From assembly GCA_002427165.1 (NCBI GenBank), contig DIQB01000133.1:1-7828 (forward strand): a DNA stretch of 7,828 bases, in the 5' to 3' direction. Made by a program: the position numbers and the translations under genes. The stretch comes from Firmicutes bacterium UBA5473. Lineage in GTDB: Bacteria > Bacillota > DTU084. This document shows, in pieces, positions 1 through 5,488 of this stretch (its first letter is position 1; each line of letters opens with the position of its first letter). The notes beneath the pieces are model-generated. The model made no database searches. It had not been told where the DNA came from and was given only the letters and a program-made list of their open reading frames with translations.

Positions 1-11
1 CCCAAGCGTCA

Positions 12-37
12 CCCTACTTAATTTATGCAAGTAAGGG
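12..37. repeat. Imperfect inverted repeat upstream of the ABC unit
   Basis: CCCTACTT (12-19) and AAGTAAGGG (29-37) are complementary apart from one unpaired base and are separated by nine bases. No T-run follows, so it does not look like a terminator. It lies about 40 bases upstream of the promoter-like element and could be an operator for a regulator encoded outside the window. That role is only a guess, and the dyad is short enough to occur by chance. Confidence 0.25.
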
Positions 38-75
38 AAAAGTAAGATTTGCGCAAGGGTAATGTCAGCTATGCC

Positions 76-84
76 TGATATAAT
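76..84 (+). promoter_or_regulatory. Extended -10 promoter for the ABC transporter unit
   Basis: TGATATAAT combines a perfect -10 hexamer (TATAAT, 79-84) with the upstream TG of an extended -10 element. No TTGACA-like -35 lies at 16-18 bp spacing, which fits extended -10 promoters that depend less on a -35. Transcription would begin near base 91, giving a leader of only about 14 bases made up almost entirely of the ribosome binding site of the next gene. The lack of a -35 could also mean an activator is needed. Confidence 0.45.
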
Positions 85-104
85 AAGTGTGAGGAGGGCA
101 TCAG

Positions 105-1040
105 ATGCAATATGTAATAAAAACAAACAAGCTGACCAAGCAGTTTGGTGAACAAATAGCTGTGGACTGTGTGAATATCCATGTCCCACAGGGTAAAATT
201 TATGGTTTACTTGGCAGAAACGGTGCAGGTAAAACTACAACCATACGGATGCTATTAAACCTTGTCACTCCCACACGTGGGAAAATTTTATTGTTTGAGA
301 AAGAACACCGGAAAAAGTCAAAGGAAATTTATCACCGTATTGGTTCGATGATTGAACTACCTGGTTTCTATGAAAATTTAACAGGAAGCGAGAATTTACA
401 GATCTTTGCTCGCCTGAGAGGACAGCATAAAAAAGATAGTGTACAGAATGCACTCAAAATCGTTGGCCTAGATCAGGAAACAAAGAAGACTTTTGGTAAT
501 TATTCCCTTGGCATGAAGCAACGTCTTGGCATAGCAGCGGCAATTATGCACGAACCAGAGCTTCTTATCTTAGATGAACCAATCAATGGACTGGATCCGG
601 TAGGTATACAACAAGTACGGAAATATCTTGAAATGCTCTGTCTCGAAAAAGGTATAACAATACTCATTTCGAGCCATATTTTAAGCGAAATTGAACAACT
701 TGCAGATATTATCGGGGTTATGCATCAAGGCAGGCTTATTGAAGAAGTAGCTATGCAGGAGCTTCACCAGCGCAACAGGCAGTACGTTGAGTTTGAAGTA
801 TCAGATGAAAAGAAAGCTTGCCTTTTGCTTGAGGAAAAGTTTGGATTTAAAGATTATAGCGTACATGAAAATGGCAGTATTCGCCTTTATTCCAACTTAG
901 AGATGCGAGCAAAGCTTAATGGGTGCTTTGTTGAAAACGGGATCTCTGTATCAAAAATCAATATCAGAGAAGAAAAACTTGAAGATTATTTTTCAAAGTT
1001 GATTGGAGGTGGGGAGCTTGTTCGCTCTGCTTTACTGTGA
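105..1040 (+). CDS. ABC transporter ATP-binding protein, BcrA/lantibiotic-immunity (LanF) type
   Basis: A 311-residue cytoplasmic ATPase that would power an ABC-2 type exporter together with the permease that follows. One nucleotide-binding domain fills about residues 5-225: Walker A GRNGAGKT (37-44), signature YSLGMKQR (133-140), Walker B LLILDEP (153-159), D-loop NGLDP (161-165) and switch His191. The usual Q-loop glutamine is replaced by Glu84 in MIELPGFYENLT. An 'E-loop' of this kind and a YSLGM signature are typical of bacitracin-resistance BcrA and lantibiotic-immunity LanF ATPases. The C-terminal 85 residues form an accessory domain common in this group. ATG 105 follows AGGAGG (92-97) at seven bases. 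Family placement is firm; the exported substrate (peptide antibiotic, lantibiotic or other amphiphile) is not known. The gene is more AT-rich than the lysine operon downstream. No two-component or GntR-type regulator gene is visible inside the window. Confidence 0.88.
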   Translation: MQYVIKTNKLTKQFGEQIAVDCVNIHVPQGKIYGLLGRNGAGKTTTIRMLLNLVTPTRGKILLFEKEHRKKSKEIYHRIGSMIELPGFYENLTGSENLQIFARLRGQHKKDSVQNALKIVGLDQETKKTFGNYSLGMKQRLGIAAAIMHEPELLILDEPINGLDPVGIQQVRKYLEMLCLEKGITILISSHILSEIEQLADIIGVMHQGRLIEEVAMQELHQRNRQYVEFEVSDEKKACLLLEEKFGFKDYSVHENGSIRLYSNLEMRAKLNGCFVENGISVSKINIREEKLEDYFSKLIGGGELVRSALL

Positions 1041-1755
1041 GTTTTTAAAGCTAAAGCGCTCAAAGATGTTTTTGATTAGTGTTCTAGGTGCAATGGTAGC
1101 GCCAATTATGGTTTTTGCCGGACTAATCAAAGCTAAAATTACAGAACCAGATAAGATAATTACTTATTTGGATATGTTGGCACAGACAAATTTGTATGTG
1201 CTTCTTTTATTCGGTGTTATTGTTTATGGTGTGATAGCTGCATTTCTTTTCAGCCGTGAATATACTGAAAACACCTTAAAACTTGTGCTTACCGTTCCTG
1301 TTTCAAAAGGAGCTTTTTTAATAACTAAACTTCTTATGCTTTTCTTATGGATGATGATTTTAACAGCGGTAGCATGGGTATCTACTTTGGTTTTAAGTAT
1401 TGTCGGCAATGCCGCCGAGTTTAATGTTAATGTTATTATACAGTCCCTTGAAGAGTTTTTTCTAGGTGCTTTTTTATTGTATTTTACAATGTCGCCTTTC
1501 GTGTTTTTGACGCTTTGGCATAAAAACCTAGTTTCACCGATTATTGCTGCTGCAACAGTAGTTCTTGGCAATGTTGCACTTGCCAATCAAGATTTAGCGG
1601 TATTATTTCCCTGGACATCTCCTTATTTGATTGCAAGCGGAGATATAGCAAAATACCATTATTCAATTGAAACAGCTCTTGTTATTATCTTTGCTGTTTC
1701 TTTTATTGGTTTTTTTGCAAGTTTTATTTACTTTAAAAAACAGGACGTGAAATAG
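1018..1755 (+). CDS. ABC-2 type transporter permease, partner of the upstream ATPase
   Basis: A 245-residue integral membrane protein predicted to form the channel of the exporter. Six hydrophobic segments can be seen at about residues 17-37, 57-78, 100-129, 146-166, 171-191 and 219-239. Between segments 2 and 3 lies the stretch SREYTENTLKLVLTVPVSK (79-97), which resembles the cytoplasmic coupling segment of ABC-2 permeases. TTG 1018 is chosen as start because GGAGGT (1005-1010) lies seven bases upstream; the earlier in-frame TTG 1003 and GTG 1009 precede or overlap that site. The gene therefore overlaps the ATPase gene by 23 bp, its ribosome binding site is inside the ATPase reading frame, and translation is probably coupled. 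Lantibiotic immunity systems usually have two permeases (LanE, LanG). Only one is present, so a homodimeric BcrB-like partner is more likely. Very AT-rich, in one line about 20% GC. Confidence 0.8.
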   Translation: MFALLYCEFLKLKRSKMFLISVLGAMVAPIMVFAGLIKAKITEPDKIITYLDMLAQTNLYVLLLFGVIVYGVIAAFLFSREYTENTLKLVLTVPVSKGAFLITKLLMLFLWMMILTAVAWVSTLVLSIVGNAAEFNVNVIIQSLEEFFLGAFLLYFTMSPFVFLTLWHKNLVSPIIAAATVVLGNVALANQDLAVLFPWTSPYLIASGDIAKYHYSIETALVIIFAVSFIGFFASFIYFKKQDVK

Positions 1756-1782
1756 TGACATTATCATAGTCCCGTGAAAAAT

Positions 1783-1815
1783 CTTTCCTCCTACCCTTGA
1801 CAAAAGGAAAGTTTT
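1783..1815 (+). terminator. Weak hairpin terminator candidate after the ABC unit
   Basis: CTTTCCT (1783-1789) pairs perfectly with AGGAAAG (1805-1811) and is followed by TTTT (1812-1815). The stem is only 7 bp and AT-rich with a 15-base loop, so termination would be inefficient. The loop contains the -35 box of the following promoter, so the two elements share DNA. Confidence 0.35.
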
Positions 1816-1825
1816 ATAGGAGAAT
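1797..1825 (+). promoter_or_regulatory. Sigma-A type promoter for the riboswitch and dapB operon
   Basis: A perfect -35 TTGACA (1797-1802) is followed after 17 bp by GAGAAT (1820-1825), which matches 4 of 6 positions of the -10 consensus, including the conserved A at position 2 and T at position 6. The start would be near 1832, just before the first strand of riboswitch helix P1 at 1840. The position, not just the hexamers, supports the call. A TATAAG at 1825-1830 is an alternative -10, but its 22-bp spacing is too long. Confidence 0.6.
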
Positions 1826-1839
1826 ATAAGGAAATAGAA

Positions 1840-2020
1840 GGCGTTGCGTAGAGGTGCAGCTGCCAAGAGTAAGCTAAGCAAGTCAGGGCCTGACAGTGCG
1901 CTTAGCTGAAAGGGGCGGTTGCCGAAGTTTCAGTACTAGGCACCGGTACTGGGGCTGGTTGGACGGTTAAGAGCCGGCCGACTGTCATGGGAATATCCCA
2001 TGGAGCGCTACCTTGCCGCC
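1840..2020 (+). promoter_or_regulatory. Lysine riboswitch (L-box) aptamer
   Basis: Conserved L-box strings appear in order: AGAGGTGC (1850-1857), AAGAGTA (1865-1871), CTGAAAGGGG (1906-1915) and GCCGAAG (1921-1927). All five helices can be drawn. P1 is GTAG 1848-1851 with CTAC 2008-2011, probably extended by GGCG 1840-1843 with CGCC 2017-2020. P2 is 1856-1864 with 1914-1922 (nine pairs with three wobbles), topped by GCTAAGC 1873-1879 with GCTTAGC 1900-1906. P3 is CAGTAC 1931-1936 with GTACTG 1946-1951. P4 is GGCTGG 1953-1958 with CCGGCC 1974-1979. P5 is CATGGGA 1986-1992 with TCCCATG 1996-2002. Loops L2 and L3 offer a short GCCT/AGGC complement (1889-1892 region with 1938-1941), in keeping with the known L2-L3 kiss. 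In this family, bound lysine stabilises P1 and favours the downstream terminator, so dapB and the genes after it should be shut down when lysine is plentiful. Confidence 0.93.
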
Positions 2021-2049
2021 AGTTTTGACTATAGAGGGTTGGCGAGGTA
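2009..2049 (+). promoter_or_regulatory. Antiterminator of the lysine riboswitch
   Basis: TACCTTGCC (2009-2017) can pair with GGCGAGGTA (2041-2049) over nine base pairs with one G-U. The first arm contains the 3' strand of aptamer helix P1. The second contains GGC 2041-2043 of the terminator stem plus most of its loop. The structure is therefore mutually exclusive with both the lysine-bound aptamer and the terminator, as expected for a transcriptional OFF switch. Confidence 0.75.
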
Positions 2050-2074
2050 TTGCCAACCCTTTTATTAATTTTGG
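2035..2074 (+). terminator. Lysine-responsive intrinsic terminator before dapB
   Basis: AGGGTTGGC (2035-2043) pairs perfectly with GCCAACCCT (2052-2060) around an 8-base loop and runs into a T-rich stretch (2060-2074, TTTTATTAATTTTGG). It ends 14-15 bases before the dapB start codon, so dapB is the first gene controlled by it. Confidence 0.88.
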
Positions 2075-2088
2075 ATGGAGGCAGAGCT

Positions 2089-2883
2089 GTGGAACGGATT
2101 ACAGTTGGGGTGGTAGGAGCATTAGGGAAAATGGGCCAGGAGGTAGTGCGGGCAGTCCTGGCAACTGAGGAAATGGAGTTAGTAGCGGCAGTAGATATCA
2201 TGGGCGTAGGCGAGGAAATTTGCAAATACGTTGGGGGTGATTGCCAGCTGAAGGTGGAACAAGATCTGAACCAGATGCTGGAAGACAAAAACCCCCAGGT
2301 GGTAGTGGACTTCACCAGACCCCACGATGTCTTTGCAAACGCCAAGATCATTCTAGAGCACGGCACAAGACCTGTTGTGGGCACCACAGGCCTAGATCCA
2401 GATCAGATCGAGGAGCTGGACTCTTTGGCCAAAGCAAAAGGCGTGGGAGGCCTGATTGCACCTAACTTCGCAATCGGTGCTGTGCTGATGATGCAGTTTG
2501 CCAAAATTGCAGGCCGCCATTTTCCTTCAGTGGAGATCATCGAGCTCCATCACGATAAAAAGCTTGATGCACCATCTGGCACTGCCATCAAAACCGCAGA
2601 GATGATTGTGGAAGGCAGGCGGGGCCCGGCAACCTCAGCTATGGGGGAACTGGAGAAAATCCAGGGAGTCCGGGGAGGTCAATTCGAAGGCATCCACATC
2701 CACAGCATTAGAATGCCAGGCTTTGTAGCGCACCAGGAAGTGATCTTTGGCCTTCCAGGCCAGACTTTGACCATCAGACACGATTCCATTGATCGAGAAT
2801 CATTTATGCCTGGGGTGCTTTTGGCAATTAGAAAAGTACTGACTGCCCAGGGAATTGTTTATGGATTAGAACATTTTCTCTAA
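2089..2883 (+). CDS. dapB: 4-hydroxy-tetrahydrodipicolinate reductase
   Basis: Cytoplasmic NAD(P)H-dependent enzyme that reduces the dehydrated DapA product to tetrahydrodipicolinate, on the route to meso-diaminopimelate and lysine. It has 264 residues, the usual family length. The N-terminal Rossmann fold carries the nucleotide loop G10-x-x-G13-x-x-G16. VGTTGLD (97-103) and PNFAIGA (125-131) are conserved active-site segments. The family signature ELHHDKKLDAPSGTA (152-166) contains the expected proton donor His154 and the catalytic Lys158. GTG 2089 is chosen as start because GGAGG (2077-2081) lies seven bases before it and the protein then starts, as in homologues, just before the Rossmann strand. 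The upstream in-frame TTG 2050 would lie in the terminator loop. It is the first gene of the operon, directly under the lysine riboswitch, and is separated from dpaA by 61 bp that hold a probable sigma-K promoter. Confidence 0.96.
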   Translation: MERITVGVVGALGKMGQEVVRAVLATEEMELVAAVDIMGVGEEICKYVGGDCQLKVEQDLNQMLEDKNPQVVVDFTRPHDVFANAKIILEHGTRPVVGTTGLDPDQIEELDSLAKAKGVGGLIAPNFAIGAVLMMQFAKIAGRHFPSVEIIELHHDKKLDAPSGTAIKTAEMIVEGRRGPATSAMGELEKIQGVRGGQFEGIHIHSIRMPGFVAHQEVIFGLPGQTLTIRHDSIDRESFMPGVLLAIRKVLTAQGIVYGLEHFL

Positions 2884-2886
2884 GGG

Positions 2887-2915
2887 AACCTCCCATGGGC
2901 TAAAATCATATATTA
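2887..2915 (+). promoter_or_regulatory. Probable sigma-K (mother-cell) promoter in front of dpaA
   Basis: AACC (2887-2890), 16 bases, then CATATATTA (2907-2915) fits every specified position of the Bacillus sigma-K consensus (mACm, 16 bp, CATAnnnTA). In B. subtilis the dipicolinate synthase operon is transcribed by sigma-K in the mother cell, so the element is where it is expected. Transcription would start at about 2920-2924, leaving a leader of some 20 bases with the dpaA ribosome binding site. Consensus elements this degenerate can arise by chance; the context is what raises confidence. Confidence 0.65.
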
Positions 2916-2940
2916 CAACAGGATCAGCCCAAAGGGGGAG
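2890..2940 (+). promoter_or_regulatory. Hairpin that may mask the dpaA ribosome binding site in read-through RNA
   Basis: TGGGCT (2896-2901) pairs perfectly with AGCCCA (2926-2931). Beyond a 1 x 4 internal loop, CTCCC (2890-2894) pairs perfectly with GGGAG (2936-2940), which is the Shine-Dalgarno of dpaA. The loop is 24 bases and contains the sigma-K -10 and predicted start point. A transcript coming from the riboswitch promoter would contain both arms; a sigma-K transcript would have only the 3' arms. The pairing is visible in the sequence; masking of translation is inferred. Confidence 0.45.
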
Positions 2941-2944
2941 TCAC

Positions 2945-3826
2945 ATGATGAAACTTGCAAAGCTAAAAATTGCAGTCCTAGGTGGCGACAAGCGGGAGGA
3001 AATCCTAGTGGGGTCCCTGCGAGCTGCAGGAGCTGAGGTGCTAACAGTTGGCTACCCGCCTGTGGAGGGTGCAACTGCCATGAGCCTTGAATCTGCCGTG
3101 ACAATTGCCGATGCCATCATCGCACCTATGAGCAATACAGATGATGAGGGATTTATCCGGGCGGTGCCCACAGGGGAGAAGCTCCAGCTATCAGGGGAGC
3201 TCCTACAAAAGGCCCGGCCCGAAACCCCATTTCTCATCGGCCTGGCAAAGCCTAAGGTAGAGAGCTGGGCTAAAGCCGCGCAGCTGAGATTGGTGGAGCT
3301 AGGGGAGCTTGATGAGCTGGCAATTCCCAACGCAATCCCCACAGCCGAAGGCGCAGTGCAATTGGCTATGGAAAAGCTGCCCATCACCATCCACAATAGC
3401 CGGACACTGGTCTTGGGCTTTGGCAGATGCGGCAGCATTCTGGCAAAGCTTCTGGCAGCTATGGGAGCAAAAACAACAGTTGCCGCACGTAGACCTAGCC
3501 AGTTGGCCATGGCCCAGGCGTGGAATCTTAAAACCTGTAGCCTGGAGGACCTAGGTGCAAGAATCGGGAAATTTGATCTCATCTTCAACTCAATCCCAAG
3601 TAAGGTCTTAACCGCGGAGTTGTTGGCGAAAACTAAGGCAGAGGTTCTGATCATCGATCTGGCATCAGCACCAGGCGGCGTCGACTTTGCCGCAGCCGAA
3701 AGAATGCAGAGAGAAGCGCTCTTAGCTTTGGGATTACCGGGTAAAGTAGCCCCTGTATCAGCCGGAAAAATTCTTGCGGAAGTGATTCCTTCCTTGCTTT
3801 GCGAGCTGGTCCAATCCCGGGAATAG
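2945..3826 (+). CDS. dpaA: Dipicolinate synthase subunit A (SpoVFA)
   Basis: One of the two subunits that oxidise the DapA product to dipicolinic acid in the mother cell; the product is moved to the forespore, where with calcium it gives the spore core its heat resistance. At 293 residues it has about the length of B. subtilis SpoVFA. An N-terminal catalytic-type domain (about 1-150) is followed by a Rossmann domain with VLGFGRCGSILA (156-167) and AARR (180-183), whose arginines after the second strand suggest NADP(H). IIDLASAPGGVDF (236-248) and GLPGKVAPVSAGKI (263-276) are strongly conserved in this family. ATG 2945 is annotated, but ATG 2948 is equally possible and sits at better spacing (seven bases) from GGGGGAG (2934-2940); the difference is one residue. 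The gene is led by a probable sigma-K promoter and is followed after 21 bp by dpaB. Confidence 0.94.
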   Translation: MMKLAKLKIAVLGGDKREEILVGSLRAAGAEVLTVGYPPVEGATAMSLESAVTIADAIIAPMSNTDDEGFIRAVPTGEKLQLSGELLQKARPETPFLIGLAKPKVESWAKAAQLRLVELGELDELAIPNAIPTAEGAVQLAMEKLPITIHNSRTLVLGFGRCGSILAKLLAAMGAKTTVAARRPSQLAMAQAWNLKTCSLEDLGARIGKFDLIFNSIPSKVLTAELLAKTKAEVLIIDLASAPGGVDFAAAERMQREALLALGLPGKVAPVSAGKILAEVIPSLLCELVQSRE

Positions 3827-3847
3827 ACCCGGCGGGAGGTGCCAGAA

Positions 3848-4423
3848 TTGTTTACGGGCAAACGAATCGGCTTTGCCCTCACTGGCTCTTTTTGTACACT
3901 GGCGGCAGTAATCCCTCAGCTGGAGAAGCTAACAGAGGAGGGGGCAGAGGTCTTCCCCATAGTCTCGTCTGCAGTTGCCCAGACAGATACTCGCTTCGGC
4001 AAGGCAGCAGATTGGCTGGAGAAGCTTCACAGAATAACAGGCCAGGTGATATGGAAGAGCATAGTTGAGGTTGAGCCCATAGGACCCAAAGGCTTATTGG
4101 ATTTACTCATCATCGCTCCTTGTACAGGGAACACATTGGCAAAACTTGCCCTGGGAATCACAGATTCCCCAGTGACCATGGCAGCGAAAGCACAATTACG
4201 AAACCAGAGGCCAGTCCTCCTTGGCATCTCAACCAACGATGCCTTAGGTGCAAATGCTAGTCAGCTGGGGAAGCTGCTCAATAAACCCCACATCTTCTTT
4301 ATTCCATTTGCCCAAGATGACCCAGCAAAAAAGCCAAACTCCATGGTGGCAAAGATGGAACTGCTTTTAGAAAGCGCACAGATGGCCCTGGAGGGCAAAC
4401 AACTACAGCCGGTCCTTCGCTAG
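3848..4423 (+). CDS. dpaB: Dipicolinate synthase subunit B (SpoVFB)
   Basis: Flavoprotein-fold subunit of dipicolinate synthase that works with DpaA in the mother cell. It has 191 residues, near the family norm. It shows the flavoprotein-type nucleotide-binding segments LTGSFCT (11-17) and APCTGNTLAKLA (90-101), the following TDSPVTMAAKA (105-115), and the family-typical C-terminal KPNSMVAKM (162-170). TTG 3848 is chosen as start: GGGAGGT (3834-3840) lies seven bases before it, and the product then begins MFTGKRIGFALTGS, in register with Bacillus SpoVFB. The longer frame from GTG 3839 overlaps the ribosome binding site itself and is unlikely. It is 21 bp downstream of dpaA, so the subunits are probably made together; asd follows after 33 bp with its own good ribosome binding site. 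Confidence 0.93.
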   Translation: MFTGKRIGFALTGSFCTLAAVIPQLEKLTEEGAEVFPIVSSAVAQTDTRFGKAADWLEKLHRITGQVIWKSIVEVEPIGPKGLLDLLIIAPCTGNTLAKLALGITDSPVTMAAKAQLRNQRPVLLGISTNDALGANASQLGKLLNKPHIFFIPFAQDDPAKKPNSMVAKMELLLESAQMALEGKQLQPVLR

Positions 4424-4456
4424 AAATTGGGATCGCGCCAGAGAGGAGAAAGATAA

Positions 4457-5482
4457 ATGAAAAAGTATAAGGTGGCAGTGTTAGGTGCAACTGGTGCGGT
4501 GGGCCAGGAGATACTGGGCTTGCTTGCAGAACGCAACTTTCCAGCTGCAGAAATCAAAGCCTTGGCTTCCGCCCGCTCTGCCGGCAAAAAGATAGAGGTC
4601 TCGGGTTTGGAATACACAATCCAAGAGGCTACAGCCGAGAGCTTTCGCGGCGTTGACATTGCATTTTTCTGCGCTGGAGGAGGCGTCAGCAAAAAGCTAG
4701 CTCCTATGGCAGTGGAGGCTGGCGCTGTTGTCATCGACAACACCAGCGCCTTTAGAATGGATCCAGATGTGCCTTTGGTGGTGCCAGAGGTGAACCCTGA
4801 GGCGATTTTCCAACACAAGGGGATCATCGCCAACCCCAACTGCTCTACAATCATCATGCTAGTGCCCCTGTGGCCTATTCACAAGGCAGCAGGAATCAAG
4901 CGGATTGTGGTTAGTACCTATCAGGCAGTCTCTGGCGCCGGTGTGGAGGGCATGAATGAGCTTACAGAGCAGGTGAAGGCGCATTATTTAGGGGAGGAAA
5001 TAGAGGCCCGGGTACTGCCGGTATCCAGCCTTGACAAACACTACCCCATCGCCTTCAACCTGCTCCCCCAGATCGATGTTTTTGACCAAGATGACTACAC
5101 CAAAGAGGAATGGAAGATGATTCGCGAGACCCACAAGATTATGGATCCGGATATTCGGGTCACGGCCACCACAGTGCGGGTGCCAATCTACCGCTGCCAT
5201 AGCGAGTCTGTGAACCTAGAGCTGGAGCGGCCCTTGAGCCCAGATGAGGCCCGGGAGCTTCTCGCCCAGGCACCAGGGGTGGGTGTGCTGGATAATCCTC
5301 AGGAGATGATCTATCCCCAGCCTAATGCACTCTCGGGTCGTGATGAGGTATTCGTAGGCAGGATTCGCCGGGATCCTACAGTACCACAAGGCTTGAATCT
5401 GTGGATTGTGGGCGATCAGATACGTAAAGGAGCAGCTCTCAATGCGGTTCAGATTGGTGAGCAGCTAGTGGGAGAGAGGTAG
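4457..5482 (+). CDS. asd: Aspartate-semialdehyde dehydrogenase
   Basis: Cytoplasmic NADP-dependent enzyme that converts aspartyl phosphate to aspartate semialdehyde, the precursor of diaminopimelate, lysine and dipicolinate, and also of threonine and methionine. At 341 residues it is full length for the Gram-positive type. The Rossmann loop GATGAVGQ (10-17) opens the protein. The catalytic cysteine is Cys129 in NPNCSTI, and the catalytic histidine is most likely His248 in RVPIYRCHSESV. SGAGVEGMNEL (159-169) and NLLPQID (201-207) are further conserved segments. ATG 4457 has AGGAG (4444-4448) eight bases upstream. Only 6 bp separate its stop from the dapG start, which suggests coupled translation. 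This gene is needed in both growth and sporulation and lies downstream of both candidate promoters. Confidence 0.97.
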   Translation: MKKYKVAVLGATGAVGQEILGLLAERNFPAAEIKALASARSAGKKIEVSGLEYTIQEATAESFRGVDIAFFCAGGGVSKKLAPMAVEAGAVVIDNTSAFRMDPDVPLVVPEVNPEAIFQHKGIIANPNCSTIIMLVPLWPIHKAAGIKRIVVSTYQAVSGAGVEGMNELTEQVKAHYLGEEIEARVLPVSSLDKHYPIAFNLLPQIDVFDQDDYTKEEWKMIRETHKIMDPDIRVTATTVRVPIYRCHSESVNLELERPLSPDEARELLAQAPGVGVLDNPQEMIYPQPNALSGRDEVFVGRIRRDPTVPQGLNLWIVGDQIRKGAALNAVQIGEQLVGER

Positions 5483-5488
5483 AAGAAG

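Noticed and set aside
1902..2387. 161-codon minus-strand open frame covering the riboswitch and dapB start
   Set aside because: It is antisense to a clearly structured riboswitch and to dapB; the composition is that of a shadow frame rich in Ser, Thr and Pro.
3052..3882. 276-codon minus-strand open frame opposite dpaA
   Set aside because: The length is explained by the codon bias of dpaA on the other strand; the conserved DpaA motifs make the + strand the real gene.
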